DNA from: Gammaproteobacteria bacterium
GTDB taxonomy: Bacteria; Pseudomonadota; Gammaproteobacteria; JAKBBU01
NCBI GenBank assembly: GCA_021773195.1
Contig: JAJFKN010000003.1
Coordinates: 33,372-97,371 of the forward strand
DNA length: 64,000 nucleotides
Direction: 5' to 3'
Shown here: positions 53,258 through 61,511 of the stretch, in pieces
Numbering within the stretch: position 1 is the stretch's first letter
How the letters are laid out: every line of letters begins with the position of its first letter
Notes under the pieces: model-generated
Told to the model about the DNA's origin: nothing
What the model saw: only the letters and a program-made list of their open reading frames with translations
Databases searched by the model: none
Made by a program: the position numbers and the translations under genes

Positions 53258-55750
53258 ATGTCAGGTACCATAGGTGGTAAGTATGACAAGATGTCACCTG
53301 ATGATGTGTTGTCTGATCTTAATGTCCGAGAAAGTGATGGTCTTACATCCACAGAAGCCGCAGATAGACTGCGGAAATACGGACCCAATTTGCTAGAAGA
53401 GAAAAAAGAATCCATGTGGATGAAACTCTCTAGTCATCTTTGGGGCCCTATTCCATGGATGATCGAAGCCGCTGCTCTTCTCTCCGGATTGTTAGAACGT
53501 TGGCCAGACTTCATCATGATTGTCTGTCTGCTTTTCGTGAATACAGCCCTTGGCTTTGTTCAAGAATATAAAGCGGAAAATGCTATTCAAGCATTGAAAG
53601 ATTCTTTGGCTTTACGCGCTCGTGTTAGACGGGATCGTAAATGGGTCGATATCGAAGCCAAAGATTTGGTTCCTGGCGATATTGTTTTCGTTAAACTGGG
53701 CAATATTCTTCCCGCTGACTTAAAGTTAGTTTCCGGTGAATATTTATCCGTTGACCAATCGTCTTTAACGGGTGAGTCGCTTCCTGTCGATAAAACTGCG
53801 GGCGATGTGGCTTATTCTGGTACTATTGCCAAGATGGGTGAAATGAACGGGGTTGTTACAGCCACGGGTATGGAAACCTTCTTCGGTAAAACTGCTAAAT
53901 TGGTCAGTGAAGCAAGCACTCGCTCTCACTTCCAAGAAGCTTTGGTGAAAATTGGTAACTTCCTGATTCTCACCACTATGGCTATCTGTGCGGTCATCTT
54001 CCTTACGGATTTATTCCGCATGGAAGTGGTTCACAGTGCCCAAGAAACCTTCGGCCAATTGATTATCTTCATTTTGGTATTAATTATCGGTGGTATTCCA
54101 GTTGCCCTGCCGGCGGTTCTTTCCGTCACTATGGCCGTTGGTGCTAGCCGTTTAGCCAAAATGAAAGCTATCGTATCCAAGTTAACAGCCATTGAAGAAT
54201 TGGCTTGTATGGATATCCTCTGCTCCGATAAAACCGGTACATTGACCAAAAACCAACTCACCGTTGGGGATTTGTTGATGTTCAATGCCGACAGCGAGCA
54301 AGAAGTTTTCTTAGTAGCCGCCTTAGCTTCTAAACCCGATAGTAAAGATGCCATCGATGATGCTATCTTGGATCGCTTAGAAGATAAGTCTCAACTAAAA
54401 GAATACACCACGGAAAAATTCATTCCGTTTGATCCCGTACGTAAACGTATCGAAGCCATCGTGAAAAAATCCGACGGCAGTGAAATGCGTATGGTGAAAG
54501 GTGCTCCCCAGGTAGTTCTTGGTTTAACCGACCCAGAAAAAGCCTTTGAAGAAAAAGTCATGACTGAAGTAAATAACTTTGCTGGTCGTGGTTTCCGTAC
54601 CTTAGGTGTTGCGAAATGTGATGCTCAAGGTAGCTGGACTTTCTTAGGTTTGATTCCGCTCTTCGATCCTGCGCGCGATGATACGCTTGAAACTGTTCGT
54701 CATGCGAAAGATATGCAAGTGAAAGTGAAGATGGTAACGGGTGATCACACAGCTATTGCTCGGGAACTTTCCGGTCAATTAGAAATGGGTACCAACATTG
54801 CCAGCGTACATGAAATGTTTGCTGATGATGTTAGCGCTCAAGCGCGTGATGACTTACTTACTAACGCCGATGGTTTCGCTGAAGTGTTCCCAGAACATAA
54901 ATTTGAAATTGTTAAGTCTCTGCAACATCGTAATCACATCATTGGTATGACCGGTGATGGTGTAAATGATGCGCCCGCATTGAAACAAGCTGACGTGGGT
55001 ATCGCTGTAAGTGGTGCTACGGACGCGGCTCGTGCTGCAGCTGACTTAGTATTGACAGAGCCTGGTTTGTTAACCATCTCACACGCGGTGGAAGAAGCTC
55101 GTCGTATTTTCGGTCGTATGAAGAGTTACGCTATGTATCGTATCAGTGAAACAGTTCGTTTATTACTGTTCTTACTGTTAGCTATGCTAGTGTTTGATTC
55201 TCATCCATTGTCCGCTTTGATGATTATCTTGATTGCACTGTTAAATGACTTGCCAATTATGATGATTGCTTATGACAACATGCCCATAGCCAAGGACCCA
55301 CCGTCCTGGGATATGAAAGAAGTATTGACCATCGCTGTTAGTGTTGCCATCTTAGGCGTTATCTCCAGCTTCGGCCTTTACTACATTGGCGACAAGGTAT
55401 GGAACATGCCCGTTGATCAGTTACGCACCCTAGCCTTCATGGCAATCCTTTGTGGTGGTAACTTAACTATCTACATCACTCGTAATACCGGTGTATTGTG
55501 GATGCGGCCATTACCAGAACCTAAGTTCTTTATTGCTACGGTGATTCCATTAATCGTCGGTACCTTTGCTTCCGTTTACGGCTTAGGCACCCAAGATTTC
55601 GTGGCCATCGGCTGGCACTACGTGGCTATGGCTTGGCTCTACATCTTAGTATGGTTTGTTTTCATCGCCATGATGAAGCCCATGTTCTATAAGATGCTAG
55701 GTCGCAAGTTTGAGTACCATGAAAGTTATCTGAAGAAACAAAACGCGTAA
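53258..55750 (+). CDS. P3A-type plasma-membrane H+-ATPase
   Basis: The 830-residue P-type ATPase has the actuator motif DQSSLTGESLPVDK and the phosphorylation site CSDKTGTLTKNQLTVGDLL (Asp324). The hinge motif GDGVNDAPALKQADVGIAVS and ten hydrophobic segments follow the P3A plan. Sequence blocks such as the N-terminal GLTSTEAADRLRKYGPNLLE and LLSGLLERWPDFIMI match proton pumps of plants, fungi and some prokaryotes rather than metal pumps. It would extrude protons at the cost of ATP. The frame is open to 53159, but the ATG at 53258 has AAGGAGG just upstream. A strong terminator follows. Confidence 0.9.
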   Translation: MSGTIGGKYDKMSPDDVLSDLNVRESDGLTSTEAADRLRKYGPNLLEEKKESMWMKLSSHLWGPIPWMIEAAALLSGLLERWPDFIMIVCLLFVNTALGFVQEYKAENAIQALKDSLALRARVRRDRKWVDIEAKDLVPGDIVFVKLGNILPADLKLVSGEYLSVDQSSLTGESLPVDKTAGDVAYSGTIAKMGEMNGVVTATGMETFFGKTAKLVSEASTRSHFQEALVKIGNFLILTTMAICAVIFLTDLFRMEVVHSAQETFGQLIIFILVLIIGGIPVALPAVLSVTMAVGASRLAKMKAIVSKLTAIEELACMDILCSDKTGTLTKNQLTVGDLLMFNADSEQEVFLVAALASKPDSKDAIDDAILDRLEDKSQLKEYTTEKFIPFDPVRKRIEAIVKKSDGSEMRMVKGAPQVVLGLTDPEKAFEEKVMTEVNNFAGRGFRTLGVAKCDAQGSWTFLGLIPLFDPARDDTLETVRHAKDMQVKVKMVTGDHTAIARELSGQLEMGTNIASVHEMFADDVSAQARDDLLTNADGFAEVFPEHKFEIVKSLQHRNHIIGMTGDGVNDAPALKQADVGIAVSGATDAARAAADLVLTEPGLLTISHAVEEARRIFGRMKSYAMYRISETVRLLLFLLLAMLVFDSHPLSALMIILIALLNDLPIMMIAYDNMPIAKDPPSWDMKEVLTIAVSVAILGVISSFGLYYIGDKVWNMPVDQLRTLAFMAILCGGNLTIYITRNTGVLWMRPLPEPKFFIATVIPLIVGTFASVYGLGTQDFVAIGWHYVAMAWLYILVWFVFIAMMKPMFYKMLGRKFEYHESYLKKQNA

Positions 55751-55772
55751 GTTACTTTAGTTAACGTCTAAT

Positions 55773-55807
55773 AAAAAACCCCGGCTGGTAACAGTCGGGG
55801 TTTTTTT
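55773..55807 (+). terminator. Intrinsic terminator after the H+-ATPase gene
   Basis: AAAAAACCCCGGCTG pairs with CAGTCGGGGTTTTTT (one G-U pair) around GTAA, followed by a T-run. It works in both directions. The 24-bp core at 55779-55802 recurs exactly at 57656-57679, downstream of the second DUF4143 gene. Confidence 0.9.
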
Positions 55808-55828
55808 ATGGTATTACCAATTCAGCAA

Positions 55829-56239
55829 TTAACTACTGAGACCAAACTCATCCATCTCTTTCCCCATCTCACCTACTACATCCTCGAGATGCTCATACTC
55901 ATCTGGTGTCAAAGACTGCGCGAATAAACCTATTAGCGCCCTATTAAGCTGTAAAGTGGGACTTTCAAACGCTGCCGTTACACTGGGTCCCCCACTTAAG
56001 AAAGCTAGGGCAAAGGATGTTTCCATCACAGCGGACACCCTCCTATCAGACCCTTGTGTATCGGATGTGGCGCTTGCTGTGGTTTCGCTTCTCTGCATCG
56101 TCTTTGCAAAATTAAACAAGATAGCCAATGTCATTACTTTATCTGCATCTGAAATCTAGGAGGCTGAGGGATTAACTGTATCTGGACTTGGCACTGAAGG
56201 CTCACCATCTTTATCTATCGTTATGTTTTGTCTTTGCAT
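55829..56239 (-). pseudogene. Amber-interrupted small gene of unknown function
   Basis: An ORF of 101 codons starting at 56134 continues upstream in the same frame through a single TAG at 56156-56158. It reaches an ATG at 56239 that has a GGAG ribosome-binding site 10 nt before it. The full frame reads MQRQNITIDKDGEPSVPSPD, then seven more residues, the stop, and then ISDADKVMTLAILFNFAKT onward. The most economical reading is a gene of 136 codons disabled by a nonsense change. A short peptide plus internal re-initiation at 56134, or a sequencing error, are alternatives. The product has no family I recognise. It lies in the accessory stretch bounded by two identical terminator cores. Confidence 0.5.
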
Positions 56240-56345
56240 TGTATCGGTCTCCGTTAGAATTATTAGAGTGCTCAATATTACACCAAACCAAGACTCCTGT
56301 CATGAAAAATCGCCTTTCCCAGTCAACTAGAGCAACATGCATTCG

Positions 56346-56429
56346 CCTGCATGCTGTAACCTTATGTTTTTAAAATTAAAAAAGTACTTTCATGCAGAAT
56401 TATGATTTAATCATAAATCTACATGGATT
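56346..56429 (+). repeat. 84-bp dispersed repeat, copy A (upstream of DUF4143 gene 2)
   Basis: This segment aligns without gaps to 59273-59356 at about 85% identity. It contains the 35-bp palindrome at 56391-56425 plus about 45 bp upstream (TGCATGCT, then AAAAAAG). Similarity stops just after ACATGGATT in both copies. Confidence 0.75.
56391..56425 (+). promoter_or_regulatory. 35-bp near-palindrome, distal site of DUF4143 gene 2
   Basis: CATGCAGAATTATGATT and AATCATAAATCTACATG flank a single central T. The length and half-site (CATG-(N)4-ATTA) are those of the sites near DUF4143 gene 1. The copy at 59318-59352 differs at only a few bases. Confidence 0.6.
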
Positions 56430-56452
56430 TTCCTTGAAAAAGAGCCTTATTT

Positions 56453-56487
56453 TATGTAAAATTATGATTCAATCATAAATTTGTATG
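56453..56487 (+). promoter_or_regulatory. 35-bp near-palindrome, proximal site of DUF4143 gene 2
   Basis: TATGTAAAATTATGATT and AATCATAAATTTGTATG flank a central C. It ends 8 nt before the ATG of the ATPase gene, closely matching the 10-nt distance at gene 1. Any bound protein, or an mRNA hairpin, would cover the ribosome-binding region. Confidence 0.6.
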
Positions 56488-56495
56488 GGTTGGTC

Positions 56496-57644
56496 ATGTA
56501 TATTCCTAGAATCGCTACTGATTTAACCAAAAAGCACCTGAGCTACTTCCCTGTAGTGGGTATCACAGGTCCTCGTCAGTCGGGGAAATCAACTCTGCTG
56601 CAGGAATCATTGCCCGACTATGAATACGTCACTTTCGACGACCAACGGATAGTGGGACGTTTTTATGATGATCCTGAAGGCTTCATGGCAGATTACGCTA
56701 ATAAAGTGATCTTTGACGAAGTACAAAAGGCCCCAGAAATTTTTCATCATATCAAACTGGCGGTAGATCAGGACCGCAAAAATTATGGCAAGTACGTTGT
56801 GACGGGCTCTTGCCAATTCAGTTTTATTGAAAAAATCACAGAGTCCCTTGCGGGTCGTATTGGTTTATTAACCCTACTGCCTTTGCAATATTCAGAAATT
56901 GTTAACGCCTCTCTAAAACCTTCTCTCTATCAAGGTGCCTATCCCGAGTTAGTGCAACGTCACTATATAGGGTATCAAGAGTGGTATGCCTCTTACTTGG
57001 AAACCTATCTGGCGCGTGACTTACGGGATTTGATTCAAGTGGCTGACTTGCGCGACTTTAGACGCTTCATTCAATTACTCGCCAGTAATGCGGCACAAGA
57101 ATTCAATATGAGCACCTATGCCAAGGACATCGGCGTCACGGTACAAACCATTAAACGCTGGGTATCCGTATTAGAAGCTTGCTATATTGTCTTTTTATTA
57201 CCGCCCTATTATGAGAACTTTGGTAAGCGCATTACTAAACGGCCTAAATTGTATTTCTACGATGTGGGCTTAGTGGCTTATCTAATGGGAATCGAAACGG
57301 GCAAACAAGCAAGCGAAGGACCTTTTTCTGGGTCCTTATTTGAAAATTATGTGGTATCAGAAATTATGAAAAAAGAATTACACCACAATACCCATGGCAA
57401 TCTATATTATCTACGAACCAGCAATGGGGAAGAAATTGATTTGATTGTAGATAGAAAATCACAAAAATACTTCATAGAAATTAAAAAATCCCAAAGCTTT
57501 AAACCCGCCATGATAAAAACTTTAGAAAAATTCCGTAGTGAGAAGGATAAATGTTATCTACTCTATCAAGGCATCAATGACCAGTACAAAGATACCAACA
57601 TCCTAAACTATCAAAGTTATCTCATACAGCCTATTGATAAGTGA
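56496..57644 (+). CDS. AAA-type ATPase with DUF4143 domain (copy 2)
   Basis: The 382-residue paralogue of the 4437-5588 protein has the same plan. Walker A is GPRQSGKS (25-32) and Walker B KVIFDEVQ (70-77). The sensor region is VVTGSCQFSF, the helix-turn-helix-like stretch YAKDIGVTVQTIKRWVSVLE, and the C-terminal PD-(D/E)XK-like residues are E313, D315, E328 and K330. The TTG at 56481 is rejected in favour of the ATG at 56496, because MYIPRIATDL aligns with the start of the paralogue. The role of the family is unknown. Two palindromes precede it and a terminator follows. The gene and the interrupted gene lie between two copies of the same terminator core. Confidence 0.85.
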   Translation: MYIPRIATDLTKKHLSYFPVVGITGPRQSGKSTLLQESLPDYEYVTFDDQRIVGRFYDDPEGFMADYANKVIFDEVQKAPEIFHHIKLAVDQDRKNYGKYVVTGSCQFSFIEKITESLAGRIGLLTLLPLQYSEIVNASLKPSLYQGAYPELVQRHYIGYQEWYASYLETYLARDLRDLIQVADLRDFRRFIQLLASNAAQEFNMSTYAKDIGVTVQTIKRWVSVLEACYIVFLLPPYYENFGKRITKRPKLYFYDVGLVAYLMGIETGKQASEGPFSGSLFENYVVSEIMKKELHHNTHGNLYYLRTSNGEEIDLIVDRKSQKYFIEIKKSQSFKPAMIKTLEKFRSEKDKCYLLYQGINDQYKDTNILNYQSYLIQPIDK

Positions 57645-57652
57645 CTTTTATA

Positions 57653-57690
57653 CCCCCCCGGCTGGTAACAGTCGGGGTTCTTTATGGGGG
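57653..57690 (+). terminator. Terminator-like repeat after DUF4143 gene 2
   Basis: The core GGCTGGTAACAGTCGGGG and its flanks (57656-57679) are identical over 24 bp to the terminator after the H+-ATPase gene. The T-run here is interrupted (TTCTTTATGG) and the left A-run is missing, so this copy is a weaker terminator. It lies between convergent genes. Confidence 0.65.
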
Positions 57691-57705
57691 TTTTCATGAA
57701 ATAGC

Positions 57706-59127
57706 CTAAAGCCCAAACCCTCTTTTGGGTTGCGGTGTATTGTCATCGCTCGGCGTATCAAGATACACCATTAGCCCCATAGTAACCATAACCGTTAAAA
57801 TTACCACCACCATAAGTATATAAGGATTGGCTTGTGAATTCGGTTGTGAAAAGGTACCCGCTCGCTGCAGACCTTGTTGTAGTGCAGGCTGCTCTGGTGG
57901 CACTTCTAATGAAGTACCTTTCGCTGAAGTCACAGCGGTTTCTGTAGCCTCTGGCATTGGAAGCACTTGGTTATCCACATTCACCAAAAAGTGATACCCA
58001 TTATAGCAGTCAAACCGAGCATGACTTCCGACAATAGCTTCCTGGGCTTTAATACTAGGTATTTTATATAAAGCTAAAATATTTTCCTCTCCAAGCATAT
58101 AAGCCATATCAATGTGGGCAGCACCAGCAACGATTAAACTCTTGGGCGCTCTTTTTCCATTCATAAATTTTTGATAGTGACCTATATTGGCGACCATGAC
58201 TGCATTCCCCGTACTTACTCGGGTTTGAATTAATTCTGGTGTCCAGCTTTCTTGCTCAGATGTAGCGCCATCAATAGCAAAGATTATTTTTCTACTACGT
58301 AAAGCAAGCCTCACTATCTCCGGAAGAAACTTCTCGAAATTCTCCCCTGTCCAGGACATCATATTAGCAAATACCGAATCTAATGGTTCGGGATTACCCC
58401 GTGCAGATATACGAATAGCTGCATTGATATACTCTGGCAACTCAATGTAAACCCGTTCAATACCATACTCCGGATTATTCAATAAGTACTCTATATAAGG
58501 CACCAACTCTTCATCATTATGACAATGCCCTAAAAAAATGCCCCGACAATCTCGCAATCTGTCTTGCAAAGTCCCGTGGCCAGCTAAAGCACCTATGGGC
58601 TCAGGCAATATGCTTTCTTTAGGAAATATCATACGCGTACTACCAATTGTTTCTATGCTACCAAGTCCCAGCTGTGATTCGGGTTGAAACGCTAAGCTTA
58701 AAAAATAATTTTTAATACTTGCATTGCATCTTGAACTTTCTACTTTATCCACCCATTGGCTAAGAGTAGTGTCAAACATCACCAGCATTGCATGATTAGG
58801 ATTTCTCAACATAGCTGTGCAAGCAAAAATTTTCTTGTTTGATTTATTCAAAACTACCAATTTATCGTCATCAGTAATGCAGATATTTGTATATCCACAT
58901 TGCATAGCTAAATGGGTAATCACTTTATAGAAAGCTCCCAGATCCCCAGGTAAGCGACTAAAATGAGCACTCATCTGTTCTTTCATATTACAAGCAGGCA
59001 CAATATCCACATTGCGCATTACTGCAAAATATATACCTTGTGGAGCCACACCGGGGGGATAATATTCCACTGGAGTTGCTGTACTACTGGCTTTTTTAAC
59101 TGCTTTTTTCTTTGCATTCTTACCCAT
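57706..59127 (-). CDS. Unknown tail-anchored protein, possible Tiki/EreA-like hydrolase fold
   Basis: I do not recognise a family with confidence. The 473-residue protein has a basic N-terminus (GKNAKKKAVKKASS) and no signal peptide. Its main body of about 400 residues is followed by one C-terminal membrane span (NPYILMVVVILTVMVTMGLM) and a short polar tail. In the body, GIFLGHCHNDEELVPYIEYL, VYIELPEYINAAI and SLIVAGAAHIDMAYML are spaced like the His/Glu motifs of Tiki, TraB and EreA-type proteins (weak inference). A tail anchor without a signal peptide is common among effectors that insert in host membranes, and a Dot/Icm system is encoded nearby. GGGGA precedes the ATG. Confidence 0.55.
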   Translation of the reverse strand: MGKNAKKKAVKKASSTATPVEYYPPGVAPQGIYFAVMRNVDIVPACNMKEQMSAHFSRLPGDLGAFYKVITHLAMQCGYTNICITDDDKLVVLNKSNKKIFACTAMLRNPNHAMLVMFDTTLSQWVDKVESSRCNASIKNYFLSLAFQPESQLGLGSIETIGSTRMIFPKESILPEPIGALAGHGTLQDRLRDCRGIFLGHCHNDEELVPYIEYLLNNPEYGIERVYIELPEYINAAIRISARGNPEPLDSVFANMMSWTGENFEKFLPEIVRLALRSRKIIFAIDGATSEQESWTPELIQTRVSTGNAVMVANIGHYQKFMNGKRAPKSLIVAGAAHIDMAYMLGEENILALYKIPSIKAQEAIVGSHARFDCYNGYHFLVNVDNQVLPMPEATETAVTSAKGTSLEVPPEQPALQQGLQRAGTFSQPNSQANPYILMVVVILTVMVTMGLMVYLDTPSDDNTPQPKRGFGL

Positions 59128-59272
59128 GGCTTCCCCTATCTAATTTATCTTATTAAGTGAATGTATTATGGATGTATAATAATTGGGGCAATATTAACAC
59201 GTTATCGATTTCATAGGGCCATTTAAAGTCTAAATAATCAATGGGGGTATTTTCTATGTGTGGTTATCATGC

Positions 59273-59356
59273 TCTGCATGCTACAACCCTTTGTTTCTAA
59301 TATCAAAAAAGCACTTTTATGCAGAACTATGATCCAATCATAAATCTACATGGATT
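59273..59356 (+). repeat. 84-bp dispersed repeat, copy B, with orphan 35-bp palindrome
   Basis: About 85% identical to 56346-56429, without gaps. The palindrome is at 59318-59352. Unlike the other loci, no DUF4143 gene follows; the next gene is an RHH antitoxin 97 bp downstream. It may be the relic of a lost ATPase gene's control region, or a functional site that connects the two modules. Confidence 0.7.
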
Positions 59357-59412
59357 GATAGATTAATTTTATTTTCAAAATGTTACAGAGCATTGACTAT
59401 ACCACCGCCATC

Positions 59413-59434
59413 TAGTATGATTATAGTATGACTA
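59413..59434 (+). promoter_or_regulatory. Tandem 11-bp element upstream of the antitoxin gene
   Basis: TAGTATGATTA is followed directly by TAGTATGACTA, 20 bp before the antitoxin ATG. Direct repeats about one helical turn apart are typical binding sites of ribbon-helix-helix antitoxins, so this is the likely autoregulatory operator (inference). Confidence 0.45.
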
Positions 59435-59453
59435 TTAATGAGTTGAATTTATC

Positions 59454-59708
59454 ATGAGCCGTCCACAACCCATGGCAAAAGTTGCCATTACCATCGATGC
59501 AGAACTGCTCCAGTATTTGGATATGCTAGTGGCTCAACACTATTTTAATAACCGTAGTCAAGCCTTCCAAGAAGCTATGAAAAAATACATACATAAAATA
59601 CAGCGCGAACGCCTTGCTGCTGAATGTGATAAGCTTGATCAATCATTTGAACAATCCCTTGCTGACGAAGGTTTTGATGAGGACATGGAAGAATGGCCCG
59701 ATTATTAA
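59454..59708 (+). CDS. Ribbon-helix-helix antitoxin of a MazF-type toxin
   Basis: An 84-residue protein. The N-terminal KVAITIDAELLQYLDMLVAQ and NNRSQAFQEAMKKYI form a CopG-type ribbon-helix-helix DNA-binding fold. The C-terminal half is strongly acidic (ADEGFDEDMEEWPDY), as expected of the segment that wraps the toxin. It overlaps the toxin gene by 16 bp. An internal ATG at 59472 is an alternative start. The pair probably represses its own promoter through the 11-bp repeats upstream. Confidence 0.85.
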   Translation: MSRPQPMAKVAITIDAELLQYLDMLVAQHYFNNRSQAFQEAMKKYIHKIQRERLAAECDKLDQSFEQSLADEGFDEDMEEWPDY

Positions 59709-60028
59709 GAGGCGATATTGTCTGGGCGAATCTAGAGCCCACCAAAGGCCATGAACAAGCTGGCCAACGCCCTGTATTATTGCTTAGTAATGATATCTTC
59801 AATACAAAATCTGGCACTGTCATTGCCACCGCACTCACCAGCCAACCACAACAAGCTGGCTATCCCCTTACCTATGAATTACCCGAAAAAACTTTACCTA
59901 AAAAGTCATGGGTTAAGATAAGCCAGATAAGAACATTATCGGTTAAACGCTTGGGCACCACCATCGGCCGAGTACGGCAACAGGATTTAGAAACCATCAT
60001 GGATGGTTTAAATGAAATACTATCTTAA
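59693..60028 (+). CDS. MazF/PemK-family mRNA interferase toxin
   Basis: The 111-residue protein starts RLLRGDIVWANLEPTKGHEQ, continues GQRPVLLLSND and contains SWVKISQIRTLSVKRLG, the three hallmark blocks of the MazF/PemK fold. The conserved Arg in GQRP and the Ser/Thr in the TALTS segment are catalytic-site residues in this family. It cleaves mRNA at short sequence motifs; the specificity cannot be read from sequence. The start lies inside the antitoxin gene, giving the usual antitoxin-first coupling. Confidence 0.92.
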   Translation: MARLLRGDIVWANLEPTKGHEQAGQRPVLLLSNDIFNTKSGTVIATALTSQPQQAGYPLTYELPEKTLPKKSWVKISQIRTLSVKRLGTTIGRVRQQDLETIMDGLNEILS

Positions 60029-60032
60029 GGGC

Positions 60033-61508
60033 TTATTTAAAGATTTCCATGTCATCCCATAGTTCATCAATACGGGCCGTGACTTGTGGATCTTTGATGA
60101 TGGGTGAACCCCATTCGCGGTCTGTTTCGCCGGGCCATTTATTGGTGGCATCCAAGCCCATTTTGGAACCTAAGCCTGAAACAGGCGAAGCAAAATCCAA
60201 ATAATCAATGGGCGTGTTTTCTATCATGACCGTATCGCGGGCGGGATCCATGCGCGTGGTCATGGCCCACACTACATCACTCCAAGCACGCACATCCACA
60301 TCATCATCCACAATAATAATAAACTTGGTATACATGAATTGCCGTAGGAAGGACCATACGCCCATCATGACGCGCTTAGCATGACCTTTGTATTGCTTCT
60401 TAATAGAAACCACCGCCATGCGATAGGAACAGCCCTCGGGCGGCAAATAGAAATCCACAATTTCTGGAAATTGTTTTTGTAATAGGGGCACAAACACTTC
60501 ATTTAATGCCACACCTAAAATAGCGGGCTCATCGGGTGGTCTGCCCGTATAAGTACTGTGATAAATGGGGTCATCACGCATGGTAATGCATTCAATGGTA
60601 AATACGGGGAAACTGTCGGATTCGTTATAATAACCTGTGTGATCGCCATAGGGACCTTCTTCGGCCATTTCATCGGGGTAAATAAACCCTTCTAAAACGA
60701 TTTCCGAACTAGCGGGCACCAATAAATCGTGACTCTGACATTTCACTAATTCCGTTTTACTGCCTCGCAGTAATCCCGCGAAAGCGTATTCCGATAAGGT
60801 GTCGGGTACAGGAGTCACGGCAGCTAATACCGTAGCGGGATCAGCACCTAGCACCACAGCAATGGGAAAAGGCTGTCCTGGATTTGTTTTTTGCCAATCA
60901 CGCAGGTCCAAAGCACCACCGCGATGGGATAACCAACGCATGATGACTTTATTCTTTGCGATGACTTGTTGGCGATAGATCCCCATGTTTTGCCGAGGTT
61001 TATCAGGCCCCTTGGTGGTGACTAGGCCCCAAGTAATTAAAGGCGCCACATCATCGGGCCAACAAGTTTGAATAGGCAGCGTACTTAAATCTACTTCACT
61101 GCCTTTTAAAATATGTCGCTGACAGGGCGCTTGGCGCAAAGTCTTAGGCGACATAGTCATAATTTGTTTGAAGATAGGCAGCTTTTGCCAAGCATCACGC
61201 ATACCGCGCGGTGGCTCAGGCTCTTTTAAAAAAGCCAGCAGGCGACCAATTTCCCGCAAGTCATTTAAATCATCACCACCCATGGCCATGGCCACACGCT
61301 TTACGCTACCAAACAGGTTGCCTAATAAAGGCATGTTTGAACCTTTGGGGTTTTGGAATAGCAAAGCAGGACCCTGGCTACGCAGAGTCCTGTCACATAC
61401 TTCGGTGATTTCTAAGTGAGGATCTAATTCATGGTTTAGGGTTTTTAATTCACCTTGCGCGTCAAGGTGCGCCATGAAATCCCTTAAATCATGATACTTC
61501 GTAGCCAT
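60033..61508 (-). CDS. ubiD: 4-hydroxy-3-polyprenylbenzoate decarboxylase UbiD
   Basis: UbiD decarboxylates the prenylated benzoate intermediate of ubiquinone synthesis using prenylated FMN made by UbiX. The 491-residue length matches E. coli (497). Typical stretches are [46 protein letters not shown] and [18 protein letters not shown]. The Glu residues around [10 protein letters not shown] participate in prFMN-dependent catalysis. It begins 3 bp after the rho stop on the same strand, so the two are probably cotranscribed. Confidence 0.96.
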   Translation of the reverse strand: MATKYHDLRDFMAHLDAQGELKTLNHELDPHLEITEVCDRTLRSQGPALLFQNPKGSNMPLLGNLFGSVKRVAMAMGGDDLNDLREIGRLLAFLKEPEPPRGMRDAWQKLPIFKQIMTMSPKTLRQAPCQRHILKGSEVDLSTLPIQTCWPDDVAPLITWGLVTTKGPDKPRQNMGIYRQQVIAKNKVIMRWLSHRGGALDLRDWQKTNPGQPFPIAVVLGADPATVLAAVTPVPDTLSEYAFAGLLRGSKTELVKCQSHDLLVPASSEIVLEGFIYPDEMAEEGPYGDHTGYYNESDSFPVFTIECITMRDDPIYHSTYTGRPPDEPAILGVALNEVFVPLLQKQFPEIVDFYLPPEGCSYRMAVVSIKKQYKGHAKRVMMGVWSFLRQFMYTKFIIIVDDDVDVRAWSDVVWAMTTRMDPARDTVMIENTPIDYLDFASPVSGLGSKMGLDATNKWPGETDREWGSPIIKDPQVTARIDELWDDMEIFK

Positions 61509-61511
61509 GGA

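Larger units (their letters stand above)
59128..59453. other. 326-bp intergenic region with dispersed repeat and TA promoter
   Basis: There is no gene. It holds repeat copy B (59273-59356) with its 35-bp palindrome, then an AT-rich stretch and a tandem 11-bp element before the antitoxin gene. The leftward tail-anchored gene starts at 59127, so its promoter must also lie here; no consensus pair was clear. Confidence 0.6.

Noticed and set aside
56188..56373. 61-codon rightward frame before DUF4143 gene 2
   Set aside because: It overlaps the 5' part of the interrupted gene on the other strand and runs into the dispersed repeat; composition is not coding-like.
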